Positions 14,507 through 22,697 are shown, counted from the first letter of the stretch. The stretch: 29,947 nt of DNA from an uncultured Christensenellaceae bacterium (GCA_910586905.1 CAJUIV010000019.1:1-29947); one strand, 5' to 3'. Made by a program: numbers and translations. Notes: generated from the sequence alone by a model not told the origin.

Positions 14507-15130
14507 ATGCAAGTTAAAGTTTATAATAGCAAGGCTTCCGAAGTTGGACAATTAAAGCTTGACGACGCTGTGTTCGGTTGCGAATACAACGAAGCTCTTA
14601 TTCACCAAGCGGTAGTAGCCTACCAAGCAAACCAAAGACAAGGCACGAAATCGACGTTGACGCGTACGGAAGTTCGCGGCGGCGGAATCAAACCTTGGCG
14701 TCAAAAGGGAACGGGTCGCGCAAGACAAGGTTCTATCCGCGCTCCGCAATGGATAAAGGGCGGCGTGGTTTTCGCTCCGAAACCGAGAGACTTTTCCAAA
14801 AAGCTCAACAAAAAGATGAAAGCTCAAGCTTTCCGCAGCGCTTTGAGTTACAAAGTCGCTAATAACGAATTGGTAGTAGTGGACGAACTTAAACTCGACG
14901 CTCCCAAAACAAAGTATATGGCTGAGATTTTGAAAAACTTTAAGTTCGACAAAAGAACGCTCGTACTTGTTTCCGGCGACGCGACCGACGTTGTAAGAGC
15001 GGGCGCTAATATCGAAAAACTTACCGTTACCGACGCGAATCTCGCTAACGTGTATCAGCTTGTTTCCAACGTTGCAATCATCGCAACCAAGGATGCGATA
15101 AAGAAAATTGAGGAGGCATATTCGTTATGA
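14507..15130 (+). CDS. rplD: 50S ribosomal protein L4
   Basis: L4 lines the nascent peptide exit tunnel and in some bacteria represses its own operon through the S10 leader. The 207 residues include the tunnel loop with the KPWRQKGTGRARQGS signature (about 63-77), then RAPQW and GGVVFAPKPRD. The C-terminal Rossmann-like part ends NVAIIATKDAI. Length is normal. AAGGAG precedes the start, and the stop overlaps the rplW start by four bases (ATGA), suggesting translational coupling. It is the natural candidate regulator of the structured leader upstream of rpsJ. Confidence 0.96.
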   Translation: MQVKVYNSKASEVGQLKLDDAVFGCEYNEALIHQAVVAYQANQRQGTKSTLTRTEVRGGGIKPWRQKGTGRARQGSIRAPQWIKGGVVFAPKPRDFSKKLNKKMKAQAFRSALSYKVANNELVVVDELKLDAPKTKYMAEILKNFKFDKRTLVLVSGDATDVVRAGANIEKLTVTDANLANVYQLVSNVAIIATKDAIKKIEEAYSL

Positions 15131-15417
15131 ATTCCTACGATATTATAAAACGTCCCGTACTTACGGAAAAAAGTTACGCAGGTATTCCCGCTAAAACGTA
15201 CACTTTCGAAGTCGTTAAAAGCGCAAACAAAGTGGAAATCAAAAAAGCGGTAGAAGAAATCTTCGGCGTAAAAGTAGAAAAAGTAACAACCGCTACCGTA
15301 AACGGTAAGCTTAAAAGACAAGGCAGAACGCAAGGTCATACGCCCGATTGGAAAAAAGCGACTGTTCGCTTGACCGCGGACAGCAAAGCCATCGAGTTCT
15401 TTGAAAGCTTGTCCTGA
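15127..15417 (+). CDS. rplW: 50S ribosomal protein L23
   Basis: L23 sits at the exit of the peptide tunnel, where it docks trigger factor and the signal recognition particle. The 96 residues begin MNSYDIIKRPVLTEKSY and contain FEVVKSANKVEIKKAVEEIF (about 28-47), both typical, and the usual tunnel-side loop with KLKRQGRTQGHTPDWKKA (about 61-78). Length is normal. It overlaps the rplD stop by four bases. Confidence 0.96.
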   Translation: MNSYDIIKRPVLTEKSYAGIPAKTYTFEVVKSANKVEIKKAVEEIFGVKVEKVTTATVNGKLKRQGRTQGHTPDWKKATVRLTADSKAIEFFESLS

Positions 15418-15435
15418 TGACGGAGGATTAGAAAA

Positions 15436-16260
15436 ATGGCTATTAAAAAATATAAACCGACTTCTCCGGCGCGTCGTTTTATGTCCGTATCGACGTACGA
15501 AGAAATCACTACTACAACCCCTGAAAAAAGTCTTCTCGCCAAAAATAAAAAATCCGGCGGAAGAAATTCTACGGGCCGCATAACGGTAAGACATATCGGC
15601 GGCGGAAATCGCGTTAAGTACAGAATTATCGACTTTAAACGCGACAAATCCGTACCCGCAAAAGTCGCCACAATCGAATACGACCCCAACCGTACCGCAA
15701 ATATCGCTTTGCTTCACTATGCAGACGGCGAAAAAAGATATATTCTTGCTCCCGTAGGTTTGAACGTGGGCGACACGGTAGTGTCCAGTCCCGACGCCGA
15801 TATCAAAGTCGGTAATAATTTGCCTCTCGAAAATATCCCCGTCGGCTCGATAGTTCACAATATCGAAATGAATCCCGGTAAAGGCGGACAGATAGCCCGT
15901 TCGGCAGGAATTTTCGCTCAGCTTATGGCTAAGGAAGGCAAATACGCAACAATTCGTATGCCCAGCGGAGAAATGAGATTGATACTTTTGAAGTGCCGCG
16001 CGACTATCGGTCAGGTGGGCAATCTCGACCACGAAATCGTTTCGCTCGGTAAGGCGGGTAAAAAACGTCATATGGGTGTAAGGCCTACCGTTCGCGGCAG
16101 CGTTATGAACCCCTGCGACCACCCTCACGGCGGCGGCGAAGGAAAATCGCCCGTCGGTCGTCCCGGACCCGTTACACCTTGGGGCAAACCCGCTCTTGGT
16201 TACAAGACAAGAAAGAAGAAAAAGGCTTCCAGCAAATTTATTGTGAAGCGCGTTAACTAA
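15436..16260 (+). CDS. rplB: 50S ribosomal protein L2
   Basis: L2 binds 23S rRNA near the peptidyl transferase centre and helps join the subunits. The 274 residues match throughout: MAIKKYKPTSPARR at the start, GGGNRVKYRIIDFKR (about 54-68), and near the C-terminus NPCDHPHGGGEG with the conserved histidines, followed by a Lys-rich end (TRKKKKAS). Length is standard. The spacer contains GGAGG at 15421-15425. Confidence 0.97.
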   Translation: MAIKKYKPTSPARRFMSVSTYEEITTTTPEKSLLAKNKKSGGRNSTGRITVRHIGGGNRVKYRIIDFKRDKSVPAKVATIEYDPNRTANIALLHYADGEKRYILAPVGLNVGDTVVSSPDADIKVGNNLPLENIPVGSIVHNIEMNPGKGGQIARSAGIFAQLMAKEGKYATIRMPSGEMRLILLKCRATIGQVGNLDHEIVSLGKAGKKRHMGVRPTVRGSVMNPCDHPHGGGEGKSPVGRPGPVTPWGKPALGYKTRKKKKASSKFIVKRVN

Positions 16261-16274
16261 TCGGAGGAAGTAAA

Positions 16275-16553
16275 ATGAGTAGATCGGTTAAAAAAGGACC
16301 TTACGTTCAACCCGTTCTTTTAAAGAGAATCAAGGAAATGAACGAAAAAGGCGAAAAGAAAGTTTTGAAAACATGGTCAAGAAGTTCTACAATCTTTCCC
16401 GATTTTGTAGGACACACGATAGCTGTACACGACGGCAAAAAGCACGTTCCCGTATATATTACGGAAGATATGGTGGGTTTGAAACTCGGTGAGTTCGCTC
16501 CTACGAGAACGTTTAAGGGACACGCGGGTAGTAAAACCGCCGGCGGCAAATAG
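16275..16553 (+). CDS. rpsS: 30S ribosomal protein S19
   Basis: S19 lies in the head of the small subunit next to S13 and contacts the A-site tRNA region. The 92 residues begin MSRSVKKGPYV and contain WSRSSTIFPDFVGHTIAVHDGK (split around 34-55) and KLGEFAPTRTFKGH. The residue before KLGEF is Leu, where most homologues have His (GHKLGEF). Length is normal; GGAGG precedes the start. Confidence 0.96.
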   Translation: MSRSVKKGPYVQPVLLKRIKEMNEKGEKKVLKTWSRSSTIFPDFVGHTIAVHDGKKHVPVYITEDMVGLKLGEFAPTRTFKGHAGSKTAGGK

Positions 16554-16564
16554 GAGGATTAGAA

Positions 16565-16951
16565 ATGGCTACAAGAAGTAAAGCGAAAGCCGAAATGCGC
16601 GAGGCTAATAAAGACAGACGCCCCAAGGCAATAGCAAAGTACATCCGTATCTCTCCGTCCAAGGTTCAAGTCGTTTTAGACCTTATCCGCGGCAAGGATT
16701 ACAAGGACGCCGTCGCAGTTTTAAAAACTACGGCTAAAGCCGCCGCCGAACCTGTGCTTAAATGTATGAATTCGGCAGCCGCTAACGCAGAAGTTAATCT
16801 CGGTATGAACAAAGATGTTCTTTACGTTGCGGAGTGCTTTGCAGACCAAGGTCCGACGCTTAAGAGAATGCAACCTGTATCTCGCGGCAGAGGATATCGT
16901 ATCTTAAAAAGAACAAGTCATATCACAGTGATTTTGGACGAAAGAGCGTAA
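16565..16951 (+). CDS. rplV: 50S ribosomal protein L22
   Basis: L22 contributes a beta hairpin to the constriction of the peptide exit tunnel. The 128 residues hold KYIRISPSKVQVVLDLIRG (about 26-44) and the hairpin region with GPTLKRMQPVSRGRGYRI (about 95-112), then TSHITVILDE. A short charged N-terminal extension of about 15 residues (RSKAKAEMREANKDRR) precedes the core. It starts 11 bases after rpsS, with AGGAGG in the gap. Confidence 0.95.
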   Translation: MATRSKAKAEMREANKDRRPKAIAKYIRISPSKVQVVLDLIRGKDYKDAVAVLKTTAKAAAEPVLKCMNSAAANAEVNLGMNKDVLYVAECFADQGPTLKRMQPVSRGRGYRILKRTSHITVILDERA

Positions 16952-16967
16952 GGGAGGAAGGATTTTT

Positions 16968-17636
16968 ATGGGACAAAAAGTTAATCCGCACGGATTGAGA
17001 GTAGGCGTTATTCAGGATTGGAACGCAAAATGGATTGCGGACAAAAAAGATTTCGCCAAATTTATCAAAGAAGACGATAAAATAAGAACTTTCCTCAAAA
17101 AGAAGTATTATCAATCGAGTATCAGCAAAATCGTTATCGAAAGAAGCGAAGGCAAAGTCATAGTAGATATTCATACGGGACGTCCCGGAGTATTGATTGG
17201 CAAAGCCGGAGCCGGAGCCGAAGAAATCAAGGCTGAAATCGCCAAGATGGTCGGCGACAAAGCGGTTATGCTGAATATTATCGAAGTTAAGCGCCCCGAT
17301 ATGGACGCTCAGCTTGTGGCGGAAGCTATCGCAGCTCAACTCGAAAAGCGCGTATCTTTCCGCAGAGCTATGCGTCAATGCATGGGCAGAGCGACGCGTT
17401 CGGGCGCAAAGGGAATCAAAACGATGGTTTCCGGACGTCTTGACGGAGCTGAAATCGCCCGTTGCGAACAATATCACGAAGGCAGCATTCCTCTTCATAC
17501 TTTAAGAGCCGATATCGACTACGGCTTTGCGCAGGCATTGACCACGTTCGGTATCATCGGCGTTAAAGTATGGGTATACAGAGGAGAAGTGCTTCCGAAG
17601 AAAAAGAAGACTGTCAAAAAGGAGGTAACTGAATAA
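16968..17636 (+). CDS. rpsC: 30S ribosomal protein S3
   Basis: S3 guards the mRNA entry channel. The 222 residues begin MGQKVNPHGLRVGVIQDW. A KH RNA-binding domain carries GVLIGKAGAG (about 74-83), with GKAG as the GxxG loop. The C-terminal domain includes GAKGIKTMVSGRLDGAEIAR (about 145-164) and ends in a Lys-rich tail. Length is normal. The stop overlaps the rplP start by one base. Confidence 0.97.
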   Translation: MGQKVNPHGLRVGVIQDWNAKWIADKKDFAKFIKEDDKIRTFLKKKYYQSSISKIVIERSEGKVIVDIHTGRPGVLIGKAGAGAEEIKAEIAKMVGDKAVMLNIIEVKRPDMDAQLVAEAIAAQLEKRVSFRRAMRQCMGRATRSGAKGIKTMVSGRLDGAEIARCEQYHEGSIPLHTLRADIDYGFAQALTTFGIIGVKVWVYRGEVLPKKKKTVKKEVTE

Positions 17637-18070
17637 TGTTGATGCCTAAAAGAGTTAAGCATCGCCGCGTCTTCCGCGGAAGAATGAAAGGCGAAGCGCA
17701 CAGAGGCAACACGGTTGCTTACGGCGAATACGGTCTTCAAGCCGCTCAATGCGGTTGGATTAAATCCAATCAAATAGAAGCCGCCCGTGTCGCTATGACT
17801 CGTTTTATAAAGCGCGGCGGTAAAGTTTGGGTGAATATTTTCCCCGACAAACCGGTATCGCAAAAACCCATCGGTATCCGTATGGGTTCAGGTAAAGGTG
17901 CTCCCGAATATTGGGTAGCCGTAGTAAAACCCGGAAGAGTAATGTTTGAAATGTCGGGCGTGTCCGAGGATATCGCTCGTGAAGCATTGCGTCTTGCCAG
18001 CCACAAACTGCCCGTTAAGTGCAAGTTTGTGAAGAAAGTCGACGAGGTGAGTGCAAATGAAAGCAAGTAA
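17636..18070 (+). CDS. rplP: 50S ribosomal protein L16
   Basis: L16 shapes the A-site on the large subunit. The 144 residues begin MLMPKRVKHRRVFRG, which is why the ATG at 17636 is preferred to the internal Met codon two codons later. They contain GGKVWVNIFPDKPV (about 59-72), and MGSGKGAPEYWVAVVKPG (about 82-99). Length is normal. Its last 14 bases overlap the start of rpmC. Confidence 0.97.
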   Translation: MLMPKRVKHRRVFRGRMKGEAHRGNTVAYGEYGLQAAQCGWIKSNQIEAARVAMTRFIKRGGKVWVNIFPDKPVSQKPIGIRMGSGKGAPEYWVAVVKPGRVMFEMSGVSEDIAREALRLASHKLPVKCKFVKKVDEVSANESK

Positions 18071-18257
18071 TGTTCGCGAACTTAATAATGAAGAATTGCA
18101 AGTTAAGCTTGCCGATTTGAAAAAGGAATTGTTCAACTTGCGTTTATCTCACGCAACGGGACAACTGACTAACCCTCTTGCTTTGAATAACGTCAAAAAA
18201 GACATAGCAAGAATAAAAACCGTTCTCCGTGAAAGAGAGCAAGCTAGCAAGGCGTAA
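18057..18257 (+). CDS. rpmC: 50S ribosomal protein L29
   Basis: L29 is a two-helix protein near the tunnel exit that helps dock ribosome-associated factors. The 66 residues (MKASNVRELNNEEL, then LKKELFNLRLSHATGQL) match the family along their length. The start is the ATG at 18057: GAGGTGA at 18044-18050 is six bases before it, whereas an in-frame GTG at 18051 would be too close. The first 14 bases overlap rplP. Confidence 0.95.
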   Translation: MKASNVRELNNEELQVKLADLKKELFNLRLSHATGQLTNPLALNNVKKDIARIKTVLREREQASKA

Positions 18258-18273
18258 GCGGAGGTAACAAGCA

Positions 18274-18528
18274 ATGGAAAGAAACAGTAGAAAAGAAAGA
18301 GTCGGCATCGTTGTTTCCGATAAAATGGATAAAACAATCGTTGTCGCCGTAGTTAACAAATACAAACACCCTCTTTACAAAAAGACGGTGTCCACGACGA
18401 AAAAATACAAGGCTCACGACGAAGATAACGTTTGCGGCATAGGCGATACCGTAAGAATCGTTGAAACAAGAAAGTTATCTAAGGATAAAAACTGGCGTTT
18501 GCTTGAAATCGTCGAAAAGGCTAAATAG
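18274..18528 (+). CDS. rpsQ: 30S ribosomal protein S17
   Basis: S17 is a primary 16S rRNA binder with an OB fold. The 84 residues begin MERNSRKERVGIVVSDKMDKT and include VVAVVNKYKHPLYKK (about 25-39), HDEDN and GDTVRIVETRKLSKDK (about 57-72), all typical. Length is normal; GGAGG precedes the start at 16 bases after rpmC. Confidence 0.97.
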   Translation: MERNSRKERVGIVVSDKMDKTIVVAVVNKYKHPLYKKTVSTTKKYKAHDEDNVCGIGDTVRIVETRKLSKDKNWRLLEIVEKAK

Positions 18529-18540
18529 GAGGACGGTAAA

Positions 18541-18909
18541 GTGATTCAACCACAAACAAGACTTAAAGCGGCCGATAACAGCGGCGCAAAAGAACTTATG
18601 TGTATCAGGGTCCTTGGCGGTTCCTTCCGTAGGTTCGGCAACATCGGCGACGTAATCGTCGCGTCGGTCAAGAGCGCAAACCCCGGCGGAGTCGTTAAAA
18701 AGGGCGACGTAGTCAAGGCCGTTATCGTACGCAGCGCGTACGGTATCAATCGTAAAGACGGCACGCACATTCGTTTCGACGATAACGCGGCGGTAATTAT
18801 CGACGCTCAAAAGCAACCCAAAGGCACCCGTATTTTCGGGCCGGTAGCAAGAGAACTTCGTGAAAAAGATTATATGAAGATTGTCTCTCTCGCTCCGGAA
18901 GTGCTGTAA
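18541..18909 (+). CDS. rplN: 50S ribosomal protein L14
   Basis: L14 forms an intersubunit bridge and is the site at which silencing factor RsfS binds. The 122 residues (MIQPQTRLKAADNSGAKELM, GDVIVASVKSANPGG, IRFDDNAAVII) are a full match at the standard length. The start codon is GTG at 18541, supported by AGGAGG seven bases upstream and by the conserved N-terminus. Confidence 0.97.
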   Translation: MIQPQTRLKAADNSGAKELMCIRVLGGSFRRFGNIGDVIVASVKSANPGGVVKKGDVVKAVIVRSAYGINRKDGTHIRFDDNAAVIIDAQKQPKGTRIFGPVARELREKDYMKIVSLAPEVL

Positions 18910-18924
18910 AAGGAGGACGAAAAA

Positions 18925-19353
18925 ATGGCAAGTATGAATGTTAGGTCCGGTGATACCGTCGAAATAATAGTCGGAGGAGTAAAAGACTTCGGCAAAAGAG
19001 GCAAAGTCATCGTAGCCGACCCTAAAACGGGAAGAGTAATCGTTGAAAATCTCAACATGGTTACAAAACATAAGAAACCACGTTCAGCGCAAGAGCAGGG
19101 CGGCAAGGTTGAGAGACCCCGCGCTATAGACGTAAGTAACGTTATGCTCGTTTGCCCTAAATGCGGAAAAGCAACCCGCGTTGCGCACGTTCTCGGAGAT
19201 CACGGCAAATTCGTAAGAAGCTGCAAAAAATGCGGCGCTAAAATAGACGTTAAGGAAGAAAAGAAGCAAGTTAAAAAGGCTGTAAAAGCCGCTTCTAAAA
19301 CTTCTTCTAAAAAATCGAAAGCGGCTGAAAAAGCTCCCGCAACCGAAGAATAA
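18925..19353 (+). CDS. rplX: 50S ribosomal protein L24, with zinc ribbon and C-terminal tail
   Basis: L24 initiates large-subunit assembly. The KOW fold is at the N-terminus (RSGDTVEIIVGGVKDFGKRG, about 7-26), followed by KHKKPRSAQEQGG. A CPKCGK / CKKCGAKID pair (about 72-77 and 93-101) forms the zinc-ribbon-like end seen in many homologues. It has 142 residues against about 100-105; the surplus is a Lys/Ala/Ser-rich tail (about 102-142) of low complexity. GGAGG precedes the start. Confidence 0.95.
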   Translation: MASMNVRSGDTVEIIVGGVKDFGKRGKVIVADPKTGRVIVENLNMVTKHKKPRSAQEQGGKVERPRAIDVSNVMLVCPKCGKATRVAHVLGDHGKFVRSCKKCGAKIDVKEEKKQVKKAVKAASKTSSKKSKAAEKAPATEE

Positions 19354-19367
19354 TAAGGAGGAACAAA

Positions 19368-19946
19368 ATGGCTACAAAGAAAACCGCTGAAACAAGCGCA
19401 AAACCGGTTGAATGTAGATTGAAGACATTGTACACTGATACAGTCGTTCCTCAACTCGTCAAAGAATTCGGTTATAAAAACATCAACGAAGTACCCCGTT
19501 TGGAAAAAATCGTTTTGAACGCAGGGCTTGGCGACGTTAAAGATAACTCCAAGTCGTTCCAACTGGCGGTAGAAGAACTTAAATCCATATCCGGTCAAAA
19601 ACCCTTGGTAACCAACAGCAAATTGTCCGTTGCAAACTTTAAGGTAAGAAAAGGTATGGCTGTAGGAGCAAAAGTAACTCTCCGCGGCGAACGTATGTAC
19701 GCGTTTTTCGATAAACTCGTCAGCATCGCGTTGCCCAGAGTTCGCGACTTCCGCGGAGTTAACACAAATCTCGACGGACGCGGCAATTATACTCTCGGTA
19801 TCCGCGAGCAGCTTATTTTCCCCGAAATCGTTTACGACCAAGTGGAAAAAACAAGAGGTTTCGACGTAACTTTCGTTACGACGGCAAAAACCGACGCGGA
19901 AGGCAAAGCGCTACTCAAATATTTGGGTATGCCTTTCAGGGCGTAG
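19368..19946 (+). CDS. rplE: 50S ribosomal protein L5
   Basis: L5 binds 5S rRNA in the central protuberance and touches P-site tRNA. The core matches: VPRLEKIVLNAGLGD (about 42-56), GQKPLVTNSKLSVANFKVRKG (split around 75-95) and GNYTLGIREQLIFPEI (about 139-154). It has 192 residues, about 13 more than usual, because of an N-terminal extension (MATKKTAETSAKP) resembling the Lys/Ala extensions of neighbouring genes. GGAGG precedes the start. Confidence 0.96.
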   Translation: MATKKTAETSAKPVECRLKTLYTDTVVPQLVKEFGYKNINEVPRLEKIVLNAGLGDVKDNSKSFQLAVEELKSISGQKPLVTNSKLSVANFKVRKGMAVGAKVTLRGERMYAFFDKLVSIALPRVRDFRGVNTNLDGRGNYTLGIREQLIFPEIVYDQVEKTRGFDVTFVTTAKTDAEGKALLKYLGMPFRA

Positions 19947-19960
19947 GTCGGAGGTGTGAA

Positions 19961-20146
19961 ATGGCAAAAAAATCAATGATAAACAAACAACAAAGAACAC
20001 CCAAGTATTCCACTCGCGGATATACTCGTTGTTCTATCTGCGGACGTCCGCACTCGGTACTAAGAAAGTACGGAATTTGCAGAATTTGCTTTAGAGAAAA
20101 GGCGTACAAGGGAGAAATCCCCGGCGTTAAAAAAGCAAGTTGGTAA
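19961..20146 (+). CDS. rpsZ: 30S ribosomal protein S14, zinc-binding form
   Basis: This is the short, zinc-dependent S14 of the small-subunit head. The 61 residues hold two CxxC pairs, Cys24/Cys27 and Cys40/Cys43, twelve residues apart between pairs, and end GEIPGVKKASW as in Firmicutes. A second, zinc-free copy is often encoded elsewhere in such genomes and would be Zur-regulated; none is in this window. It is also commonly annotated rpsN. Confidence 0.96.
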   Translation: MAKKSMINKQQRTPKYSTRGYTRCSICGRPHSVLRKYGICRICFREKAYKGEIPGVKKASW

Positions 20147-20161
20147 AAGGAGGAAATACAA

Positions 20162-20560
20162 ATGGTTGTTACAGATCCTATTGCTGATATGTTAACTCGT
20201 ATCAGAAACGCTATCACTGCAAAACACGCCGACGTAGAAATTCCCGCTTCTAAAACCAAAAAGGCTATTTTAGATATACTCGTAAGCGAAGGATATATAG
20301 CAGGTTACGAAGTCGTAGAACAAGAATTGCAAGATTCTTTAAAGGTAACGTTGAAGTACGGCTACAAAGGCGAAAAAGTCATTACCGGTTTAAAACGTAT
20401 TTCTAAACCCGGTTTGAGAGTTTACGCAAAGAGCGAAGAACTTCCCAAAGTTTTAAACGGTTTGGGAATAGCAATCGTGTCCACAAGCAAGGGCATTATG
20501 ACGGATAAAGCCGCTCGCAGTCAAAATCTTGGCGGCGAAGTAATCGCTTTCGTTTGGTAG
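20162..20560 (+). CDS. rpsH: 30S ribosomal protein S8
   Basis: S8 is a primary 16S rRNA binder, and in E. coli it represses the spc operon. The 132 residues begin with DPIADMLTRIRNA (about 5-17) and end with a typical STSKGIMTDKAARSQNLGGE segment and AFVW. Length is standard. AGGAGG precedes the start, 16 bases after rpsZ. Confidence 0.97.
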   Translation: MVVTDPIADMLTRIRNAITAKHADVEIPASKTKKAILDILVSEGYIAGYEVVEQELQDSLKVTLKYGYKGEKVITGLKRISKPGLRVYAKSEELPKVLNGLGIAIVSTSKGIMTDKAARSQNLGGEVIAFVW

Positions 20561-20572
20561 GAGGTAGGAAAA

Positions 20573-21115
20573 ATGTCAAGAATTGGTAAAAAACCTATCG
20601 CAATACCCGCAGGCGTAACCGTAAACTACGATAACGGCGTTATAACGGTTAAAGGCTCTAAGGGAACTCTTACCCGCACAATAGACGCCGCAATAGGCTG
20701 CGAGATTTCGGCAAACGAAATTTTGTTTACTTGTCCCGAAAACGCTACGGGCGACGTTCAGGCTAAACACGGATTATATAGGGCGCTCGTCGCTAATATG
20801 GTAAAGGGAGTTCACGATGGATTTACCCGTAACCTTATTATCAACGGCGTAGGTTACAAAGCGGCTGTGCAAGGCAATAAATTGGTGCTTAACATCGGTT
20901 ATTCGCATCCCGTTGAAGTTTTAGCTCCCGAAGGAATCAAGTTCGAATGTCCCACGCAAACGGAAATAGTCGTTTCGGGCTTCGATAAGGAACTTGTAGG
21001 ACAAGTTGCCGCTAACATAAAAGCTAAACGTCCCGTCGAACCCTATCACGCTTACGGCGTACGCTATAAGGAAGAAACCGTAATCTTGAAAGAAGGCAAG
21101 AAATCGGGTAAGTAA
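20573..21115 (+). CDS. rplF: 50S ribosomal protein L6
   Basis: L6 lies near the factor-binding stalk base. The 180 residues begin MSRIGKKPIAIPAGV, repeat the internal fold typical of L6, contain GVGYKAAVQGNKLVLNIGYSHPV (split around 92-114) and end AYGVRYKEETVILKEGKKSGK, the usual C-terminus. Length is standard; GGAGG precedes the start. Confidence 0.97.
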   Translation: MSRIGKKPIAIPAGVTVNYDNGVITVKGSKGTLTRTIDAAIGCEISANEILFTCPENATGDVQAKHGLYRALVANMVKGVHDGFTRNLIINGVGYKAAVQGNKLVLNIGYSHPVEVLAPEGIKFECPTQTEIVVSGFDKELVGQVAANIKAKRPVEPYHAYGVRYKEETVILKEGKKSGK

Positions 21116-21127
21116 GGAGTGTAGATT

Positions 21128-21490
21128 ATGATTAAAAAGATAAATAAAAACGCTGACAGACGCGTCCGTCATGCGAGAGTTAGAAAAAAGGTATTCGGCA
21201 CAAGCGTTAAACCCCGTCTTTGCGTTTACCGTTCCACAAGTTATATCTACGCTCAAATTATTGACGACGTTAACGGCAAAACGTTGGCTGCGTCCAGCAG
21301 TCTCGCTTTGGCTAAAAGTCTTGAGGGAAAATCTAAGACGGAAGCTGCAAAACTCGTAGGTCGGGACATCGCTAACAAAGCGCTTAAACTCGGTTTGAGC
21401 GAAGCGGTATTCGACCGCGCGGGATATATTTACACGGGCAGAGTCGCGGCTCTGGCCGACGGCGCGAGAGAAGCCGGACTTAAATTCTAG
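21128..21490 (+). CDS. rplR: 50S ribosomal protein L18
   Basis: L18 brings 5S rRNA to the large subunit. The 120 residues show the basic N-terminus (RRVRHARVRKKV), the core RLCVYRSTSYIYAQIIDD (about 31-48), and the C-terminal DRAGYIYTGRVAALADGARE AGL pattern. Length is normal. It lies between rplF and rpsE, as expected in the spc operon. Confidence 0.97.
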   Translation: MIKKINKNADRRVRHARVRKKVFGTSVKPRLCVYRSTSYIYAQIIDDVNGKTLAASSSLALAKSLEGKSKTEAAKLVGRDIANKALKLGLSEAVFDRAGYIYTGRVAALADGAREAGLKF

Positions 21491-21504
21491 GAGGAGACTA
21501 CAAT

Positions 21505-22131
21505 ATGGAAAACGTACAAGAAGTAGAAGTTGTTGCAACGGAAGTTGCGCAAGAACAGGCTCCTCAACAACAGGAGCAACCCAAACGTAATTTCCGCGAC
21601 GGTCGCCCCGACAGAAAAGGCGGCAGACGCAACAATCGCGACAGAGATAACAGAGAAGACGACGGTCTCATCAAAAAGCTCGTTGCGGTTAACCGTGTAA
21701 CTAAGGTTGTAAAGGGCGGACGCACAATGCGTTTCTCGGCGCTCTGCGTAGTAGGCGACGGTAAAGGCATGGTAGGAATCGGTATGGCTAAAGCCGCCGA
21801 AGTTCCTCAAGCTATCGAGAAAGCAAACCTGAGAGCTAAAAAAGCTATGGTTAAAATCGCTTTGGTAGATACGACGATTCCTCACGAAGCAATCGGAAAG
21901 TTCGGCAGAGGCAAAGTTTTGCTTATGCCGGCTCAGCCCGGTACCGGAGTTATCGCCGGCGGTCCCGTAAGAAACGTTTTGGAAGCGGTAGGAATCAAAG
22001 ATATTCGTACCAAATCTTACGGTTCGAACAATCCTATCAACTGCGTTAAAGCAACGTTCGACGGACTTACTCAACTTCGCACGCGCGAACACATCGCCGA
22101 ACTTCGCGGAAAACGCGTTGACGAAATTTAA
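21505..22131 (+). CDS. rpsE: 30S ribosomal protein S5, extended N-terminus
   Basis: S5 acts in decoding accuracy and mRNA unwinding. The double-stranded-RNA-binding fold starts at about 54 (LIKKLVAVNRVTKVVKGG) and includes GDGKGMVGIGMAKA (about 85-98) and GTGVIAGGPVRNVLEAVGI (about 152-170). It has 208 residues against about 165; the extra 40 or more form a Glu/Gln/Val-rich then Arg/Asn/Asp-rich N-terminal segment likely to be disordered. GGAGG precedes the ATG. Confidence 0.96.
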   Translation: MENVQEVEVVATEVAQEQAPQQQEQPKRNFRDGRPDRKGGRRNNRDRDNREDDGLIKKLVAVNRVTKVVKGGRTMRFSALCVVGDGKGMVGIGMAKAAEVPQAIEKANLRAKKAMVKIALVDTTIPHEAIGKFGRGKVLLMPAQPGTGVIAGGPVRNVLEAVGIKDIRTKSYGSNNPINCVKATFDGLTQLRTREHIAELRGKRVDEI

Positions 22132-22142
22132 GGAGGGAAGTT

Positions 22143-22697
22143 ATGGCAGAAAGTAACGAAAAAGTCGTAAATATCGAAGTAGTAGGCGAAAAACCTATAA
22201 AAAGAACTACAAAAACCGCAGCGACTTCCAAAACTACGGCAAAAACGACCGCCAAATCTTCAGAGGGAAAAGCTCCCGCTAAAAAAGCGGCAACTCCGAA
22301 GAAGGCTGCCGCTCAAACGGCAGAAGCTGTAAACGAAACGGCTGTTGCGGCCGAAGAGGTTGTAAAAGAAGCTCCCGTAAAAGCGGAAACTCCCGCTAAG
22401 AAAACCGCTAAAAAAGCGGCTGCAAAAGCCCCTCTTTATATAAACGGAAGATACGTCGTTGAAAAAAGCTTGCCCGTAAAACCCGCCAAAGGCGCAAAAC
22501 CCTATGCGGAAGCGAAAGGTAAAGTTAAAGTAACGTTAGTAAAAAGCACCGCAGGCTGTTTAAAAGACCAGCAGGCAACGGTTAAAGCCTTGGGACTTAC
22601 AAAAATCCGTTCCAGCAACGTGTTGCCGGATAACGCGGCTATTCGCGGTATGGTATTTAAAGTTAAACACCTTGTGGTTGTAGAAGAAGTTAAGTAG
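22143..22697 (+). CDS. rpmD: 50S ribosomal protein L30 with long Lys/Ala-rich N-terminal extension
   Basis: L30 is normally about 60 residues. Here a complete L30 core occupies about 127-184: KVKVTLVKSTAG, then TVKALGLTKIRSSNVL and a beta end at VKHLVVVEEV. In front lie 126 residues in the same frame, rich in Lys, Ala, Thr and Glu (about 18-97, histone-H1-like composition), then a short more ordered stretch (LYINGRYVVEKS, about 98-109). AGGAGG at 22131-22136 precedes the ATG at 22143, and no comparable site precedes the core, so the extension appears to be translated. Its function is unknown. Confidence 0.92.
   Translation: MAESNEKVVNIEVVGEKPIKRTTKTAATSKTTAKTTAKSSEGKAPAKKAATPKKAAAQTAEAVNETAVAAEEVVKEAPVKAETPAKKTAKKAAAKAPLYINGRYVVEKSLPVKPAKGAKPYAEAKGKVKVTLVKSTAGCLKDQQATVKALGLTKIRSSNVLPDNAAIRGMVFKVKHLVVVEEVK

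Noticed and set aside
15055..16128. 357-codon open frame on the minus strand across rplW and rplB
   Set aside because: It is long, but it is antisense to two highly conserved ribosomal genes. The stop-free frame follows from their codon choice; no promoter or domain supports it.
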